64,000 nt of DNA from Verrucomicrobiota bacterium (GCA_023428905.1 JAEYWP010000013.1:62001-126000), one strand, 5' to 3'. Shown: positions 42,763 through 51,740, counted from the first letter of the stretch. Notes: generated from the letters alone by a model not told the origin. A program made the numbers and translations.

Positions 42763-43676
42763 GCGCGTGCCTCCGCCAGGAGCGAGGAACGGGGCCGGCG
42801 GCGGCGTTCCTTGTCGCGATACAGGGCCGCGTCCGCCGTGGCCATCAGGGTCTCGATCGTCCCTGCGTAGTGCCGATCAAAATACGCGACACCAACGCTG
42901 GCTTCGAGCTGGAAATGCGCGCTCTCCGTGGCGTTGCGCACGGAGTGCAGGACGGAGAGCGACTGGAGCGCCTGCTCCGTCTGCCCTTCGTTCTGCTCCA
43001 CCCCCATCGCCACGAACTCATCGCCGCCGAGCCGCGCCAGGAGCGCATCCTTGCGGAAGACAGTCCGCAGGTTCGCGGCAAACTCCTTCAGGGCCTCGTC
43101 GCCCTTCTGATGGCCGAGTTCATCATTGATCTGCTTGAAGCGATCGAGGTCGAAACAGCAGAGGAAACCGGGGCCGTCCGCCTGCTGCGACTTCAGCAGC
43201 ACATCGGGATGAAGGGTGTTGAAGCCGCGCCGATTGTAGAGGCCCGTCAGCTCGTCCACCACCGCCAGCTGCCGGATGGTACGCTGCAAGCGGTGCCGCT
43301 CGATGCTGTAGATGATCGCACGCTCGAGGGTGAGGTAGTTGAACTCCCCCTTGAACAAAAAGTCCTGGGCGCCCATCTGCACCGCCTTCAGTCCGATTGC
43401 GTCATCGTTGGTCGCGGTCAGGACGATGATCGGAATTTCGGGGGCCACCCGAATCACCCGGCTGACCGTTTCCAGCTCCCGGCTGTCCGGCAGGTTCAGG
43501 TCCAAAAGAATGATGTCGAAATCCTCCTGCTTGAGGACCTCGAGGGTGTCCGCCATGCGCGCCTTGTGCAGCACCGTGTATTTGGTGTTCAAGGCCTTCT
43601 TCAGCATCTGCTCCGTGACCTTCGCGATCATGAGCATGTCCTCGACGAGGAGCACTTTGTAGGTGGGAAGAATCAT
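42759..43676 (-). CDS. response regulator with GGDEF diguanylate cyclase domain
   Basis: A 305-residue protein. Residues 1-125 are a receiver (VLLVEDMLMI, phospho-acceptor Asp in DIILLDLNLPD, FLFKGEF with the conserved Lys). Residues about 140-300 are a GGDEF domain with ARLGGDEFVAMG. The inhibitory I-site, normally R-x-x-D five residues before GGDEF, reads RKDA, so product inhibition is probably lost. The protein is PleD-like but single-receiver. It starts 112 bases downstream of a strong sigma-28-like promoter and overlaps the HD-GYP gene by four bases, giving one operon that makes and breaks cyclic di-GMP. Confidence 0.94.
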   Translation of the reverse strand: MILPTYKVLLVEDMLMIAKVTEQMLKKALNTKYTVLHKARMADTLEVLKQEDFDIILLDLNLPDSRELETVSRVIRVAPEIPIIVLTATNDDAIGLKAVQMGAQDFLFKGEFNYLTLERAIIYSIERHRLQRTIRQLAVVDELTGLYNRRGFNTLHPDVLLKSQQADGPGFLCCFDLDRFKQINDELGHQKGDEALKEFAANLRTVFRKDALLARLGGDEFVAMGVEQNEGQTEQALQSLSVLHSVRNATESAHFQLEASVGVAYFDRHYAGTIETLMATADAALYRDKERRRRPRSSLLAEARA

Positions 43677-43788
43677 CGCGGGGATAAACCAGCCACCCGG
43701 GCCTCGGCTGACGCACCGGGCGACGTGGACGGGTCGGATCCAGCACGAACGACCATCAGCAGGGTGAAGCGACTAAGGGCTCTCCCTC

Positions 43789-43815
43789 CTATCGGCTATT
43801 TGGCGGCGGCCTTTA
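43789..43815 (-). promoter_or_regulatory. sigma-28 (FliA)-like promoter of the c-di-GMP operon
   Basis: On the minus strand: TAAA, 15 bases, GCCGATAG. Eleven of twelve positions match the FliA consensus and the spacing is exact. It overlaps the last codons of the secretin gene, 113 bases before the receiver-GGDEF start. The leader of about 105 bases has no recognised riboswitch. Confidence 0.7.
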
Positions 43816-45280
43816 CGGAATTTTCCTCCAGGACGTCGCCGATGATCCGGGGGGTGATGAAAAAGATCAGCTCGGTCCGCTCCATCGTGTCATACTTCCC
43901 CTGGAAGGCCTTGCCCAGCAGGGGGATGTCACCCAGGAGCGGCACCTTGCGCCGGGTGGTGGTGGCGCTGTCCTGAACCAGGCCACCCATCACGATGGTG
44001 GCGCCGTCGCGGATGCGGACGATCGAGGAGGCCTGCCGGATATCGATCACCGGGGCGATGGTGTTGCCGGTGGCAGAACTGGCCATGCGCACGAGTCGGC
44101 TCACCGCCGGCGTGATGTCGAGGGTGATGATTCCCGAAGCGGAGACCTGCGGGGTGATGGACAGCACCGTGCCGACGGTGATGTTTTCCACGCGCTCCGT
44201 TTCCGTGATGACCGGCGGCGTGCCGGGCGACTGCGTGACCTCGCGCAGAAAAATCGGAATATCCTGACCGACGCGGACCACGGCAGGCTGGTTGTTCAGC
44301 GTCCGGAGGCGCGGCTTGGAGACGACCTTCAGGTCGCCCTGCTGTTTCAGGGCATCGAGCACCACGCTGGTGCCGCCGCGCTGGTGGCCGATGCGAACGC
44401 CGGTCGCGGGCAGGGCCGGCCCGAAGACCGGGCTCTGGACAATCAGGCCGGCGGCATCCGTCAGGCCGAGCTGGCCCGGGATGGTGCTGAAGGTGGTGTC
44501 GAGGCTCTCCGACACCCGCTGCCAGTTCACGCCGAGCTGGGTGGATTCGTTGAGGGCGATCTCGTAGACCTCCACTTCCAGGTCGACCTGCCGTATGACG
44601 CTGTTCGATACACTTGCGAGGTAGCGCGCCACGGTCTCCACGTTGCGGTGGCTGTCCGTCACCAGGATCGTGCCGGAGAGGCCACTGACAGTGTAGGTGC
44701 CCTTCTCGGAGAGCAGGGTCTTGAGCTGTTCCGAGAGCTCGGTCCAGAAGCTGATGGTCGAGTTGTTCGTCACCGTCATGGACGAACCCTCGTTGGCGCC
44801 CCCGCCGGAGCCACCTCCGGACGAACCGCCGCCGCCGCCGCCGCTCGAGCCGCCGGAACTGATCTGCACGGCGCTGGAGCCCTGCCCCGAGCGCGTGACC
44901 TGGATGTAGTCGAGTTGGAAGAGCCGGGTCTCGCGGTTGCGCACCCGCAGCAGTTTCCCCTCGCGGGTGAAATAATAACCGTTGGCCTCGAGCAGTGCGC
45001 CCATCGCGAGATCGAGCGGCAGGTCCTGGAAGTCGACCGTCACGTCCCCCTCCACGTCGAGGTCGGGCACGATGTTCAGGCGGTTGGCCCGGGCAAAGAG
45101 GGCGAGGGCCTGCTTGATTGGAACATTCTCGGCCGAAAAGCTAAAAAGCACGTCGGTCTGCGCCACGCCGGCATCGGCGAGGGTGGAGGCCACGGGCGCG
45201 GCCGTCTCCTGCGCGCGGAGGGGCGCCAGGCAGAGCAGTCCGGCGGCAAACGAGAAAAGGAGGCGTAGGGTGCCGGTCAT
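43796..45280 (-). CDS. type II secretion / type IV pilus secretin (MshL/PilQ-like)
   Basis: A 494-residue outer-membrane secretin. A signal peptide (GTLRLLFSFAAGLLCLAPLRA) is followed by an N0/N1 region (FSAENVPIKQALALFARANRLNIVPD, typical secretin N-terminal domain). A Gly/Ser-rich linker lies at about residues 140-165, then the beta-barrel domain with RIGHQRGGTSVVLDALKQQGDLKVVSKPRL. The signature VPLLGDIPLLGKAFQ and a final TELIFFITPRII close it. It resembles MSHA-type MshL secretins. It is the last gene of the pilus-like cluster, four bases after a PilP-like gene. Confidence 0.92.
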   Translation of the reverse strand: MTGTLRLLFSFAAGLLCLAPLRAQETAAPVASTLADAGVAQTDVLFSFSAENVPIKQALALFARANRLNIVPDLDVEGDVTVDFQDLPLDLAMGALLEANGYYFTREGKLLRVRNRETRLFQLDYIQVTRSGQGSSAVQISSGGSSGGGGGGSSGGGSGGGANEGSSMTVTNNSTISFWTELSEQLKTLLSEKGTYTVSGLSGTILVTDSHRNVETVARYLASVSNSVIRQVDLEVEVYEIALNESTQLGVNWQRVSESLDTTFSTIPGQLGLTDAAGLIVQSPVFGPALPATGVRIGHQRGGTSVVLDALKQQGDLKVVSKPRLRTLNNQPAVVRVGQDIPIFLREVTQSPGTPPVITETERVENITVGTVLSITPQVSASGIITLDITPAVSRLVRMASSATGNTIAPVIDIRQASSIVRIRDGATIVMGGLVQDSATTTRRKVPLLGDIPLLGKAFQGKYDTMERTELIFFITPRIIGDVLEENSVKAAAK

Positions 45281-45284
45281 GACA

Positions 45285-45821
45285 TTAAGGAGTGGCGGCC
45301 AGCAGGCGCGCCGGAGTCTTCAGGACAAAGGGCTGGCCGACGGTGAGCAGGTCCTCTCCGCGCCAGTGGCTGACGTGCACCCCGTCGCGGGTGATCCGGG
45401 AAATGGAGACGCGCCCCACCCGGTCGCCCTCGGCCTGGATGCGACCATTGACCAGGGCGAGCGAGCGCCCTGCCTGTGTCCAGATCGCCGATACGAGGAC
45501 TGCCTCCTCCAGGTCGGGCAGATCCTCGGCGGCGGCGGAAACGTCCTGGACCACCGGGCGCCGGAGAACAAAGGGATCGCGGGCCGGCTTCTGCAGGAGG
45601 GCAGTGAGGGCGGCCCAGTCGCGGTCGAGCGGTGCGGCCGCATCGCCGGCGGCACCGGCAGTCGAGTCGGCTTCTGGATAACCCGCTCCTGCCGCGGCCG
45701 CGGGTGTGACCCGGGCGTAGGTGGTCGGACGCGTTTCCGACCAAACGGTGAAGCCAACCGCGCCCGCAGCTCCGAGGGCGAGCACGGCGACGACTTTGGG
45801 GTTGTTGAGGATTTTCCTCAT
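45285..45821 (-). CDS. PilP/GspC-like inner-membrane-anchored periplasmic protein
   Basis: A 178-residue protein with a short cytoplasmic stretch, one N-terminal membrane helix (KVVAVLALGAAGAVGFTVW) and a periplasmic part. Its C-terminal half (LEEAVLVSAIWTQAGRSLALVNGRIQAEGDRVGRVSISRITRDGVHV) has the small beta-domain pattern of GspC/PilP homology regions, which contact the secretin N-domain. It overlaps the upstream PilO-like gene by four bases and precedes the secretin gene by four bases, the usual place for PilP. Sequence alone is weak; context carries the call. Confidence 0.75.
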   Translation of the reverse strand: MRKILNNPKVVAVLALGAAGAVGFTVWSETRPTTYARVTPAAAAGAGYPEADSTAGAAGDAAAPLDRDWAALTALLQKPARDPFVLRRPVVQDVSAAAEDLPDLEEAVLVSAIWTQAGRSLALVNGRIQAEGDRVGRVSISRITRDGVHVSHWRGEDLLTVGQPFVLKTPARLLAATP

Positions 45822-46453
45822 GGCTGGGTGCGCGACAGGAACCGAAGCTGAACCTCGGCCGTGTGCCGCCCCTCCTCATCGGCACGGACGGACAGGCGGG
45901 TAAGGTCAATCCGCTTGGGAAACGAGGAAAAGCGCTCAGTCAGAGCCAGTAAGGAGGCAAAAGGATCGGAGTTGCCCGCGACCGGGCTCAGTTTACCGCG
46001 CACGGGGAGGAACTGGACCGGGGCGGCGCCCGGGGTCGCCTCGGTCTCGGCGACGGGAAGCGCCTGGAACGAGCCATCCCAACCGAGCGTGGCACCGAGT
46101 TTGGTCAACGCATCGAGGGACGCCGCCAGGGAGGCAGCGCCGTCGAGCACCTGCTCCTGCGCAGACGCGGCGCGGGTGGCGAACTCGGCTGCCTCCGGTT
46201 CGCTCGCCACCGCGGCCAGCGCGAGCACCTCCTGCTCCAGCGCCTGAAGAGGCTGGAAGGACACACGTTCCGACCGAATCGCCGGGCCGGTCACCACCAG
46301 GGTCCAGAGGGTGATGGCTCCGAGCGCCACGATGGGAATCACCACGGGCAGGGCCCGGCGCACCTTGAGGCCGCGTGGGGCGTCGGGCCAGCCGGGCACC
46401 TCCGTCAGGGTGTGCCAGAGCGCCAGCAGCCGAAGTTTGAAAGGATTATTCAA
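45818..46453 (-). CDS. PilO/GspM-like inner-membrane protein
   Basis: A 211-residue bitopic protein: cytoplasmic N-terminus (about 30 residues), one helix (LPVVIPIVALGAITLWTLVV), a periplasmic coiled region (about 75-115), and a small C-terminal domain (PVQFLPVRGKLSPVAGNSDPFASLLALTERF, then IDLTRLSVRAD). This is the PilO/MshJ layout. The start is taken as TTG at 46451-46453 because GGAGG lies five bases before it and it overlaps the end of the PilM-like gene by eight bases; no ATG fits. It would be an assembly-platform protein linking the PilM/N protein to PilP and the secretin. Confidence 0.75.
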   Translation of the reverse strand: MNNPFKLRLLALWHTLTEVPGWPDAPRGLKVRRALPVVIPIVALGAITLWTLVVTGPAIRSERVSFQPLQALEQEVLALAAVASEPEAAEFATRAASAQEQVLDGAASLAASLDALTKLGATLGWDGSFQALPVAETEATPGAAPVQFLPVRGKLSPVAGNSDPFASLLALTERFSSFPKRIDLTRLSVRADEEGRHTAEVQLRFLSRTQP

Positions 46454-47951
46454 GGAGACCTCCCTGCAGGACAAACCGCTGCCTGTCCTGGCCCGCGCGG
46501 GCGGGCCGTTGCAGCACGGGTTTGCCGGCGTCAAAGCGCGCGCGCAGGGCGCTGCGCTCGAGTTGCCCCTGGATCGCGGTCAGCAGCGTGCTCGCGCTCT
46601 CCGCATCCGCTTCCACCAGCCCTTCCAGTCGAAACGTCCAGCGCGGACTCTCCTCGGTCTCCCACTTCACCTGCGCATCCGTCAGCCGCACTCCGTCGGG
46701 CAGGGCATCCGCCACCAGGGCGAGAAAACGGGCGGGCACCCCGCGGAGACGGCCGGCGGCGAGGGCTTCGATCCACTGCTGGTCAAGCGCCAGGCTGCCG
46801 TTGCGGGCGATCAACCGGTCGCGCTCTGTCAGGAGCTGGGACTCACGCGAGGCCAGCTCGGCATGCCGCGTCCGTTCGGCGGCGAAACGCTCGCGCTGGG
46901 CGAGGTCGCCGACGGCGAGGGCCGCCGCACCCGACCAGCAGGCGGTGATGGCGAGCAGGCGGAGCAGGGCGCGGCGGCGGCGGCGGCTGAAATAGCCCAG
47001 CAGCAGGTTCACCGGCTGCCGCGCGGGAAGTTTGATCGCGGTCTGGAGCCAGTCGAGCGGGGTGGTCGGAAGGACGGTGATCTTTTTGTCCGCCCCGCAC
47101 TTGGCCTGGAGGTGCGGCACACATTTGCCACTCCGGGCCATCACCCAGACGTGCTCGACCGGGCATCCGTACTGCTGCTTTGCATACAGGAGGGAGCGGT
47201 TGACCTCGACGCCGACGCGGGCCGGCTCGGCTCCGAGCGAGGCGAGGATGGTGCGATAAAAGACCAGCGGCCCCCCCACCCTGCCCACCACCACGACGGT
47301 GGTCTCGCCAAGGTCCACCACCAGCAGCAGCGGGGTGTCCTTGCCCAGCGGCATGCGGCTGAGTTCCCGGTGCAGCGGAACCACCAGCGGAAGAATGCGG
47401 GTGAGGTCGAGGCGGCGCGCGAGCAGAAGCCGGTTGAGCTGATCGTAGAAACTGCCTGGCAGGAGGTGGAGCAGGTAGGACTGCTCCTGGCGCGCCACCA
47501 CGGTGGGCTGGCTCACCCAGAGCATGGGTTCCTGCTCCTTTTCGATCCGCTCCACCCGGCGCTGCAGGTACACGCGGGCGGCCGCCGGCGCGACGGGGGC
47601 GTTTTCCGGCTGGTGAGTAAAGTTCTCCGTTTCGAGCAGGAGAAACATCTCCGTGCCGGTGAAACCCAGCTGGTCCAGTGCGTCGTCGAGCGCCTCGCCA
47701 AAGGCGTCAATCGACTCCGCGCGCGTCGGGCAGGTCCACTCCTTGACCAGCTTCTGACGGCGGAAGACGGCGGCGTGAAAGGCGCCGTGCAGCCAGGAGA
47801 CGCCGAGAATGTCGCCATTGTCGCGACCCTGGCGCACCCGGCGCGGCGGCGCCGGCTGCGGCGTGGGAGCGCGGGAGGCCGGCGTGCCCGTGCCGGACGT
47901 GTCCGGTCCGGACGCGACGAGCAAGGCGGAGATGTCGTCCTGGTTGCTCAT
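46446..47951 (-). CDS. PilM/PilN- or GspL-like assembly protein
   Basis: A 501-residue protein. After a Pro/Ala-rich leader, residues about 45-330 look like the actin-like cytoplasmic domain of PilM/GspL (ILGVSWLHGAFHAAVF; LLLVVDLGETTVVVVGRVGGPLVFYR is a second strand-loop). A basic stretch (RRRRRALLRLLAI) leads into one membrane helix at about 345-365. A periplasmic domain follows, with a coiled segment and a ferredoxin-like part (LPDGVRLTDAQVKWETEESPRWTFRLEGLVE), as in PilN/GspL. So PilM and PilN functions appear joined in one chain. It sits between the second prepilin gene (four-base overlap) and the PilO-like gene (eight-base overlap). Confidence 0.82.
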   Translation of the reverse strand: MSNQDDISALLVASGPDTSGTGTPASRAPTPQPAPPRRVRQGRDNGDILGVSWLHGAFHAAVFRRQKLVKEWTCPTRAESIDAFGEALDDALDQLGFTGTEMFLLLETENFTHQPENAPVAPAAARVYLQRRVERIEKEQEPMLWVSQPTVVARQEQSYLLHLLPGSFYDQLNRLLLARRLDLTRILPLVVPLHRELSRMPLGKDTPLLLVVDLGETTVVVVGRVGGPLVFYRTILASLGAEPARVGVEVNRSLLYAKQQYGCPVEHVWVMARSGKCVPHLQAKCGADKKITVLPTTPLDWLQTAIKLPARQPVNLLLGYFSRRRRRALLRLLAITACWSGAAALAVGDLAQRERFAAERTRHAELASRESQLLTERDRLIARNGSLALDQQWIEALAAGRLRGVPARFLALVADALPDGVRLTDAQVKWETEESPRWTFRLEGLVEADAESASTLLTAIQGQLERSALRARFDAGKPVLQRPARAGQDRQRFVLQGGLLE

Positions 47952-48856
47952 TGGGGCAGCCAGATGTGCTCGTTAGTAAACACGAAGGTCTTACCCGTCG
48001 TACTCACGACGTACATGAATTGTAGAATTTTGCCCTGGTCGTCAGAATAAAGCTCCAGAACTGCGTTAGGCCGAAGCTCTACCAACTCCGGCCCATCTGT
48101 TGGACTCAGCGTTACCACTTCCATTTTCCCATCATGCATGTATCCAAAAGATGCCGTCTTGGGTCCCAGCCCCCCTGTCGGTGCTGCGGTTTCTTGGGTG
48201 TCTTCTTTTTTATCCGCGCCGCCTCCGACGTCGTTGTTACCTTTTTCCTTATCGGATGGTGCGCCTGTGGGCCCACTTGCGCTTGAGATATTCTTCAATG
48301 AAACAGTGAAGCTCCTGAATACCGGGCGGAGGTTAATCCGCTGAACCAGCAAGAAATCAGCCTCTTCCAGCTGTCCCCATTGGGTCGCAAAAGAATCCGG
48401 CATTTGCCCGTCACTGGTATTCCAAACGTCATCAAACACGATGGCGGCCGGAAGGGGGTGATCACGACTCATACTGGAAATCAGCAGCGCACGGCTCGTC
48501 GAAAGATCAACGAGATAGCGCCGATGCGATCCGCGGTTGTTCCACAGCACACCCGTCTCTGACGTAACTGCGAAAGGAAGTACCTGACCCGTCCACGTTG
48601 GGATGTAATCGGGATCATTGGGATACGGATAAGGATTTGGCGGCGCGGTTGGTACCACATGCTTTTCCTCCGTAAAACTCTCAATATATGTGGCAATGGC
48701 TCTGAGATTCTTGGCTTCCGCATCGAGAGCCGCGCGTTGCGTCGCGCGCATCACGTTGGGCGTGATCACCGCCGCGAGGATGGAGATGATCGCGAGGACG
48801 CCGATCAGTTCGATCAGGGTGAAACCGAGACGCCGACGGGCAGAGGAGGCGGTCAT
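47948..48856 (-). CDS. type IV prepilin-like protein with low-GC body (second pilin)
   Basis: A 302-residue prepilin. The start at 48856 gives a short basic leader and the type III signal RRRLGFTLIELIGVLAIISIL with the prepilin-peptidase site at Gly-Phe. The rest (residues about 40-302) is large for a pilin and has a Lys/Glu/Gly-rich linker (DKEKGNNDVGGGADKKEDTQE). The segment 48001-48720 is only about 52% GC by my count, against about 66% in the 120 bases of leader just upstream. This suggests that the body was acquired or exchanged while the N-terminal helix was kept. Overlaps of four bases with both neighbours keep it in the operon. Confidence 0.85.
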   Translation of the reverse strand: MTASSARRRLGFTLIELIGVLAIISILAAVITPNVMRATQRAALDAEAKNLRAIATYIESFTEEKHVVPTAPPNPYPYPNDPDYIPTWTGQVLPFAVTSETGVLWNNRGSHRRYLVDLSTSRALLISSMSRDHPLPAAIVFDDVWNTSDGQMPDSFATQWGQLEEADFLLVQRINLRPVFRSFTVSLKNISSASGPTGAPSDKEKGNNDVGGGADKKEDTQETAAPTGGLGPKTASFGYMHDGKMEVVTLSPTDGPELVELRPNAVLELYSDDQGKILQFMYVVSTTGKTFVFTNEHIWLPQ

Positions 48857-50061
48857 CGCACGGTCCAGAGTTGAAGGATGGGCAGGATCACCGCCAGGGC
48901 CACGACGCCCACCACGGCGATGAGGGAAAGCATCATCACCGGATCGAAGATCGCGAAGACGATCTTGATGCGCCGGGGGATGACCTTGTTGTAATACTCC
49001 GACACGCTCTGGAGGGAAAAATCCAGCGTGCCGGAGGTCTCGCCGGTGGAGATCATCGTCACCACGGTGGCGGGGAAAACATCGTGCTGCGCGAGGCATT
49101 TGCTCAGCGGGGTGCCCTCCGAAACCCCGGTGCGCACGGCGCTGACCGCGCGGGCGATGGCGCGGTTTCCGACCAACCCCTCGCAAATTTCCAGGCCGCG
49201 CAGGATGGGGATGCCCGCCTTGTAGAGCATGCCGAGGTTGTGGGTGAAGCGGGACAGCGCGAACATGCCCACCAATTCGCCAAAGATCGGCAGCCGCATC
49301 TTGGCGCGGTCAAAGAGCGCGGCGTACGTCTCCGAGCGCAGGAGCAGCCGGACGCCGACCACCAGGCCCGCGAGCAGGCCGAGAAGGACATGCCAGCCGC
49401 CGACGAGCCCGTCGCTGATCCCCATCACGATGCGGGTGAGGAGCGGAATCTCGAGGTTGAGATCGACCAGGAGGGTGACAAAACGCGGCACCACGAAGGT
49501 AAAGAGCAGGAGCACGAGGAGGGTCGCGGCCGTCAGCACCATCAAGGGGTAGATCAGGGCCTGGCGCACGTCGCCCATCAGCCCGTCCAGCCACTCGTAA
49601 TACGCACTCAGGCTTTCAAAGACCTCGGGAAGTCGCCCGGAGACTTCGCCCGCCTGGACCACCGCGACAGTTTCCGGTGGGAAACAGCGCGGGAAGCCAG
49701 CCATCGCCTGGTGGAGCGGCACCCCGAGGGTGACACTTTCCTGGAGGGCGGCGACGACGGTGCCGAGCTTGGCGCCCTCTGCATCCTTCGCCAGGCGCTC
49801 GAGGGCGTTCGGCACGGTGATGCCGGCCTTGAGCAGCAGGTTCAGCTGCACAAAAAAACCGATCAGCTCGGCACGTTTCAGCCGCGTGCGGCTGCCGCGC
49901 CCCTCGCTGGCGCCGGCCGACGCGGCGCCCTCCTGGGCCTCCACCAGCCAAACGCCCGCGGTGCGAAGCCTGCTTTCCAGCAGGGCCAGGCTGTCCGCCT
50001 CGAGCGAGCCGTTCACCAGCTGGCCGGCGGCATTGTAGGCGCGGTAGCGATACAGGCTCAT
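48853..50061 (-). CDS. GspF/PilC-family inner-membrane platform protein
   Basis: A 402-residue polytopic platform protein of type II secretion or type IV pili. It starts SLYRYRAYNAAGQLVNGSLEADSLALLESRL, a typical opening. It has two GspF repeats, each with the family pattern (FFVQLNLLLKAGITVPNALERLA in the first; FTHNLGMLYKAGIPILRGLEICE in the second) and three main hydrophobic helices. The end has FDPVMMLSLIAVVGVVALAVILPI. Its start lies two bases after the ATPase stop, its stop overlaps the second prepilin gene by four bases. Confidence 0.95.
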   Translation of the reverse strand: MSLYRYRAYNAAGQLVNGSLEADSLALLESRLRTAGVWLVEAQEGAASAGASEGRGSRTRLKRAELIGFFVQLNLLLKAGITVPNALERLAKDAEGAKLGTVVAALQESVTLGVPLHQAMAGFPRCFPPETVAVVQAGEVSGRLPEVFESLSAYYEWLDGLMGDVRQALIYPLMVLTAATLLVLLLFTFVVPRFVTLLVDLNLEIPLLTRIVMGISDGLVGGWHVLLGLLAGLVVGVRLLLRSETYAALFDRAKMRLPIFGELVGMFALSRFTHNLGMLYKAGIPILRGLEICEGLVGNRAIARAVSAVRTGVSEGTPLSKCLAQHDVFPATVVTMISTGETSGTLDFSLQSVSEYYNKVIPRRIKIVFAIFDPVMMLSLIAVVGVVALAVILPILQLWTVR

Positions 50062-50063
50062 GG

Positions 50064-51740
50064 CTATTTCGCGAAAGCGACGCGAAAAACCTCCTCCAGG
50101 GAGGTGTCTCCCTGGAAGGCGCGGCGCAGGCCATCGTCAAAAAGCCGCGGCATGCCGCGCGCGCGCGCGACCTGGTCGAGCTTCTCCACGCTGCCGGTGG
50201 GAAGGACGGAGTGGTATTCCTCGTCGACTTCGAAGAATTCGAAAATCGCGACGCGGCCGCGGTAACCCTGCTGGCGGCACTCGGGGCAGCCGCGCGGTTT
50301 CCACAGTGTCGGTTCGCGGTCCCCGGGGACCGGCAGGTTGAAGGTTCGCAGGTGGCTGCAGGGGTCCTTCACCGGCTCGCGGCAGACCGGGCAGAGGCGC
50401 CGCACCAGGCGCTGGGCGATGATGAGGTGGAGGGTGGCGGGAAGCAGGAAAGGCTCGACTCCGAGGTCGATCAGCCGCGGCACCGCGGTGAGCGAGTCGT
50501 TGGTGTGCAGCGAACTGAAAACGAGGTGGCCGGTGAGGGCGGCGCGCACCATCAGCTGCGCCGTCTCCTTGTCGCGGGTCTCGCCGACAAGCAGGACATC
50601 CGGGTCCTGCCGCAGGAGGGTGCGCAGTCCGGAGCTGAAGGTCAGGCCCACCTTCTCGTTGATCTGCGTCTGGCGGATCTGGGGGAGGCGGTATTCGATC
50701 GGGTCCTCGAGGGTGAAGACCGCGCGTTCGCCGCGGTTCACCCCGTTGAGGGCGGTGTAAAGCGTGGTGGTTTTCCCACTACCGGTGGGACCGGTGACAA
50801 GCACGACCCCGTGCGGGCGGGTGACGGCCTTGCCCAGCGCGGTCTCGGCCTCGGGCCGCAGGCCGAGGGAGTGCAGGTCGAGCAGGAGGTTGCCACTGTC
50901 GAGGATGCGCAGGACGACGCTTTCGCCATAACTGGTCGGCAGGCAGGAAACGCGCAGGTTGAGCTCGCGGCGCCCGAGCAGAAAACTGAAGCGGCCATCC
51001 TGTGGCAGGCGAGTCTCGGACACGTCGAGGTTGGCCATCACCTTGACGCGCGCGATGAAGGGATCCTGCAGATCCTTCGGCACCAGCAGGAAGGCCTGCA
51101 TCACACCGTCGCAGCGCATGCGGATGCGCAGCGATTTTTCGTCGGGCTCAAAATGGATGTCGGAGGCGGCCTTGCGCACCGCGGCGCCGATGATCTGCTC
51201 GATCGCCCGGATCATCGGGGCGGTGTTGTCGTCCCCCGACTTCCGGCCGCTGATCTTCATCAACTCGTCGATCGTCTGGTCGAGCGAGCCCTCGCGTTCG
51301 TAGGCCTGGGCGAGTTTTTCGAGCAGGTCGAGCTTGGGGGCGTTCAGAACCTCGACCTTGAGGCGGGTCAGCTGCTCCACCCGGTCGATGGCAACCACGT
51401 CGAACGGGTCGGCCATCACCAGGGTCAGTGTATCCTCACGACGGCGACAGGCCATGACCGCGGCCTGCTTGCAGTAGTCGTAGGGCAGGAGGCGGAGGGC
51501 GGCGCCGTCGATCTCCAGCTTGGAGAGGTCGACCGTGGCGGTCTGCGCGTCCTGGGCGAGGAAGTTGGAGATGTCCTGCTCGGAGACAAAGCCCAGCTCC
51601 TGCAGGACGGCGCCGATCAGCCGGCCTGTGCGCTTCTGTTCGCGCAGGGCCAGTTCCAGCTGGTGGCGCGTGATCAGGCCCGCCTCGAGCAGGCGGTCGC
51701 CCAGGCGCTTGGTCGGCGGGGTTACCGGAGGGGTAGCCAT
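50064..51740 (-). CDS. GspE/PilB-family assembly ATPase
   Basis: A 558-residue traffic ATPase that powers pilus or pseudopilus assembly. The N-terminal T2SS-E domain (about 10-160: LGDRLLEAGLITRHQLELALREQKRTGRLIG) is followed by the ATPase core. The Walker A motif is VLVTGPTGSGKTTTLYTALNG, then an Asp box, Walker B region and a His box. A zinc-binding tetra-Cys loop (CPVCREPVKDPC then RGCPECRQQGYRGR) lies near 445-500. The ATG follows immediately after the T run of a terminator hairpin and has no Shine-Dalgarno, so it must be read from longer transcripts. No PilT-type retraction ATPase is seen here. Confidence 0.95.
   Translation of the reverse strand: MATPPVTPPTKRLGDRLLEAGLITRHQLELALREQKRTGRLIGAVLQELGFVSEQDISNFLAQDAQTATVDLSKLEIDGAALRLLPYDYCKQAAVMACRRREDTLTLVMADPFDVVAIDRVEQLTRLKVEVLNAPKLDLLEKLAQAYEREGSLDQTIDELMKISGRKSGDDNTAPMIRAIEQIIGAAVRKAASDIHFEPDEKSLRIRMRCDGVMQAFLLVPKDLQDPFIARVKVMANLDVSETRLPQDGRFSFLLGRRELNLRVSCLPTSYGESVVLRILDSGNLLLDLHSLGLRPEAETALGKAVTRPHGVVLVTGPTGSGKTTTLYTALNGVNRGERAVFTLEDPIEYRLPQIRQTQINEKVGLTFSSGLRTLLRQDPDVLLVGETRDKETAQLMVRAALTGHLVFSSLHTNDSLTAVPRLIDLGVEPFLLPATLHLIIAQRLVRRLCPVCREPVKDPCSHLRTFNLPVPGDREPTLWKPRGCPECRQQGYRGRVAIFEFFEVDEEYHSVLPTGSVEKLDQVARARGMPRLFDDGLRRAFQGDTSLEEVFRVAFAK

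Noticed and set aside
45487..45496. GCCGATAC on the plus strand inside the PilP-like gene
   Set aside because: No TAAA-like element 15 bases upstream and no gene on that strand downstream; a chance occurrence.
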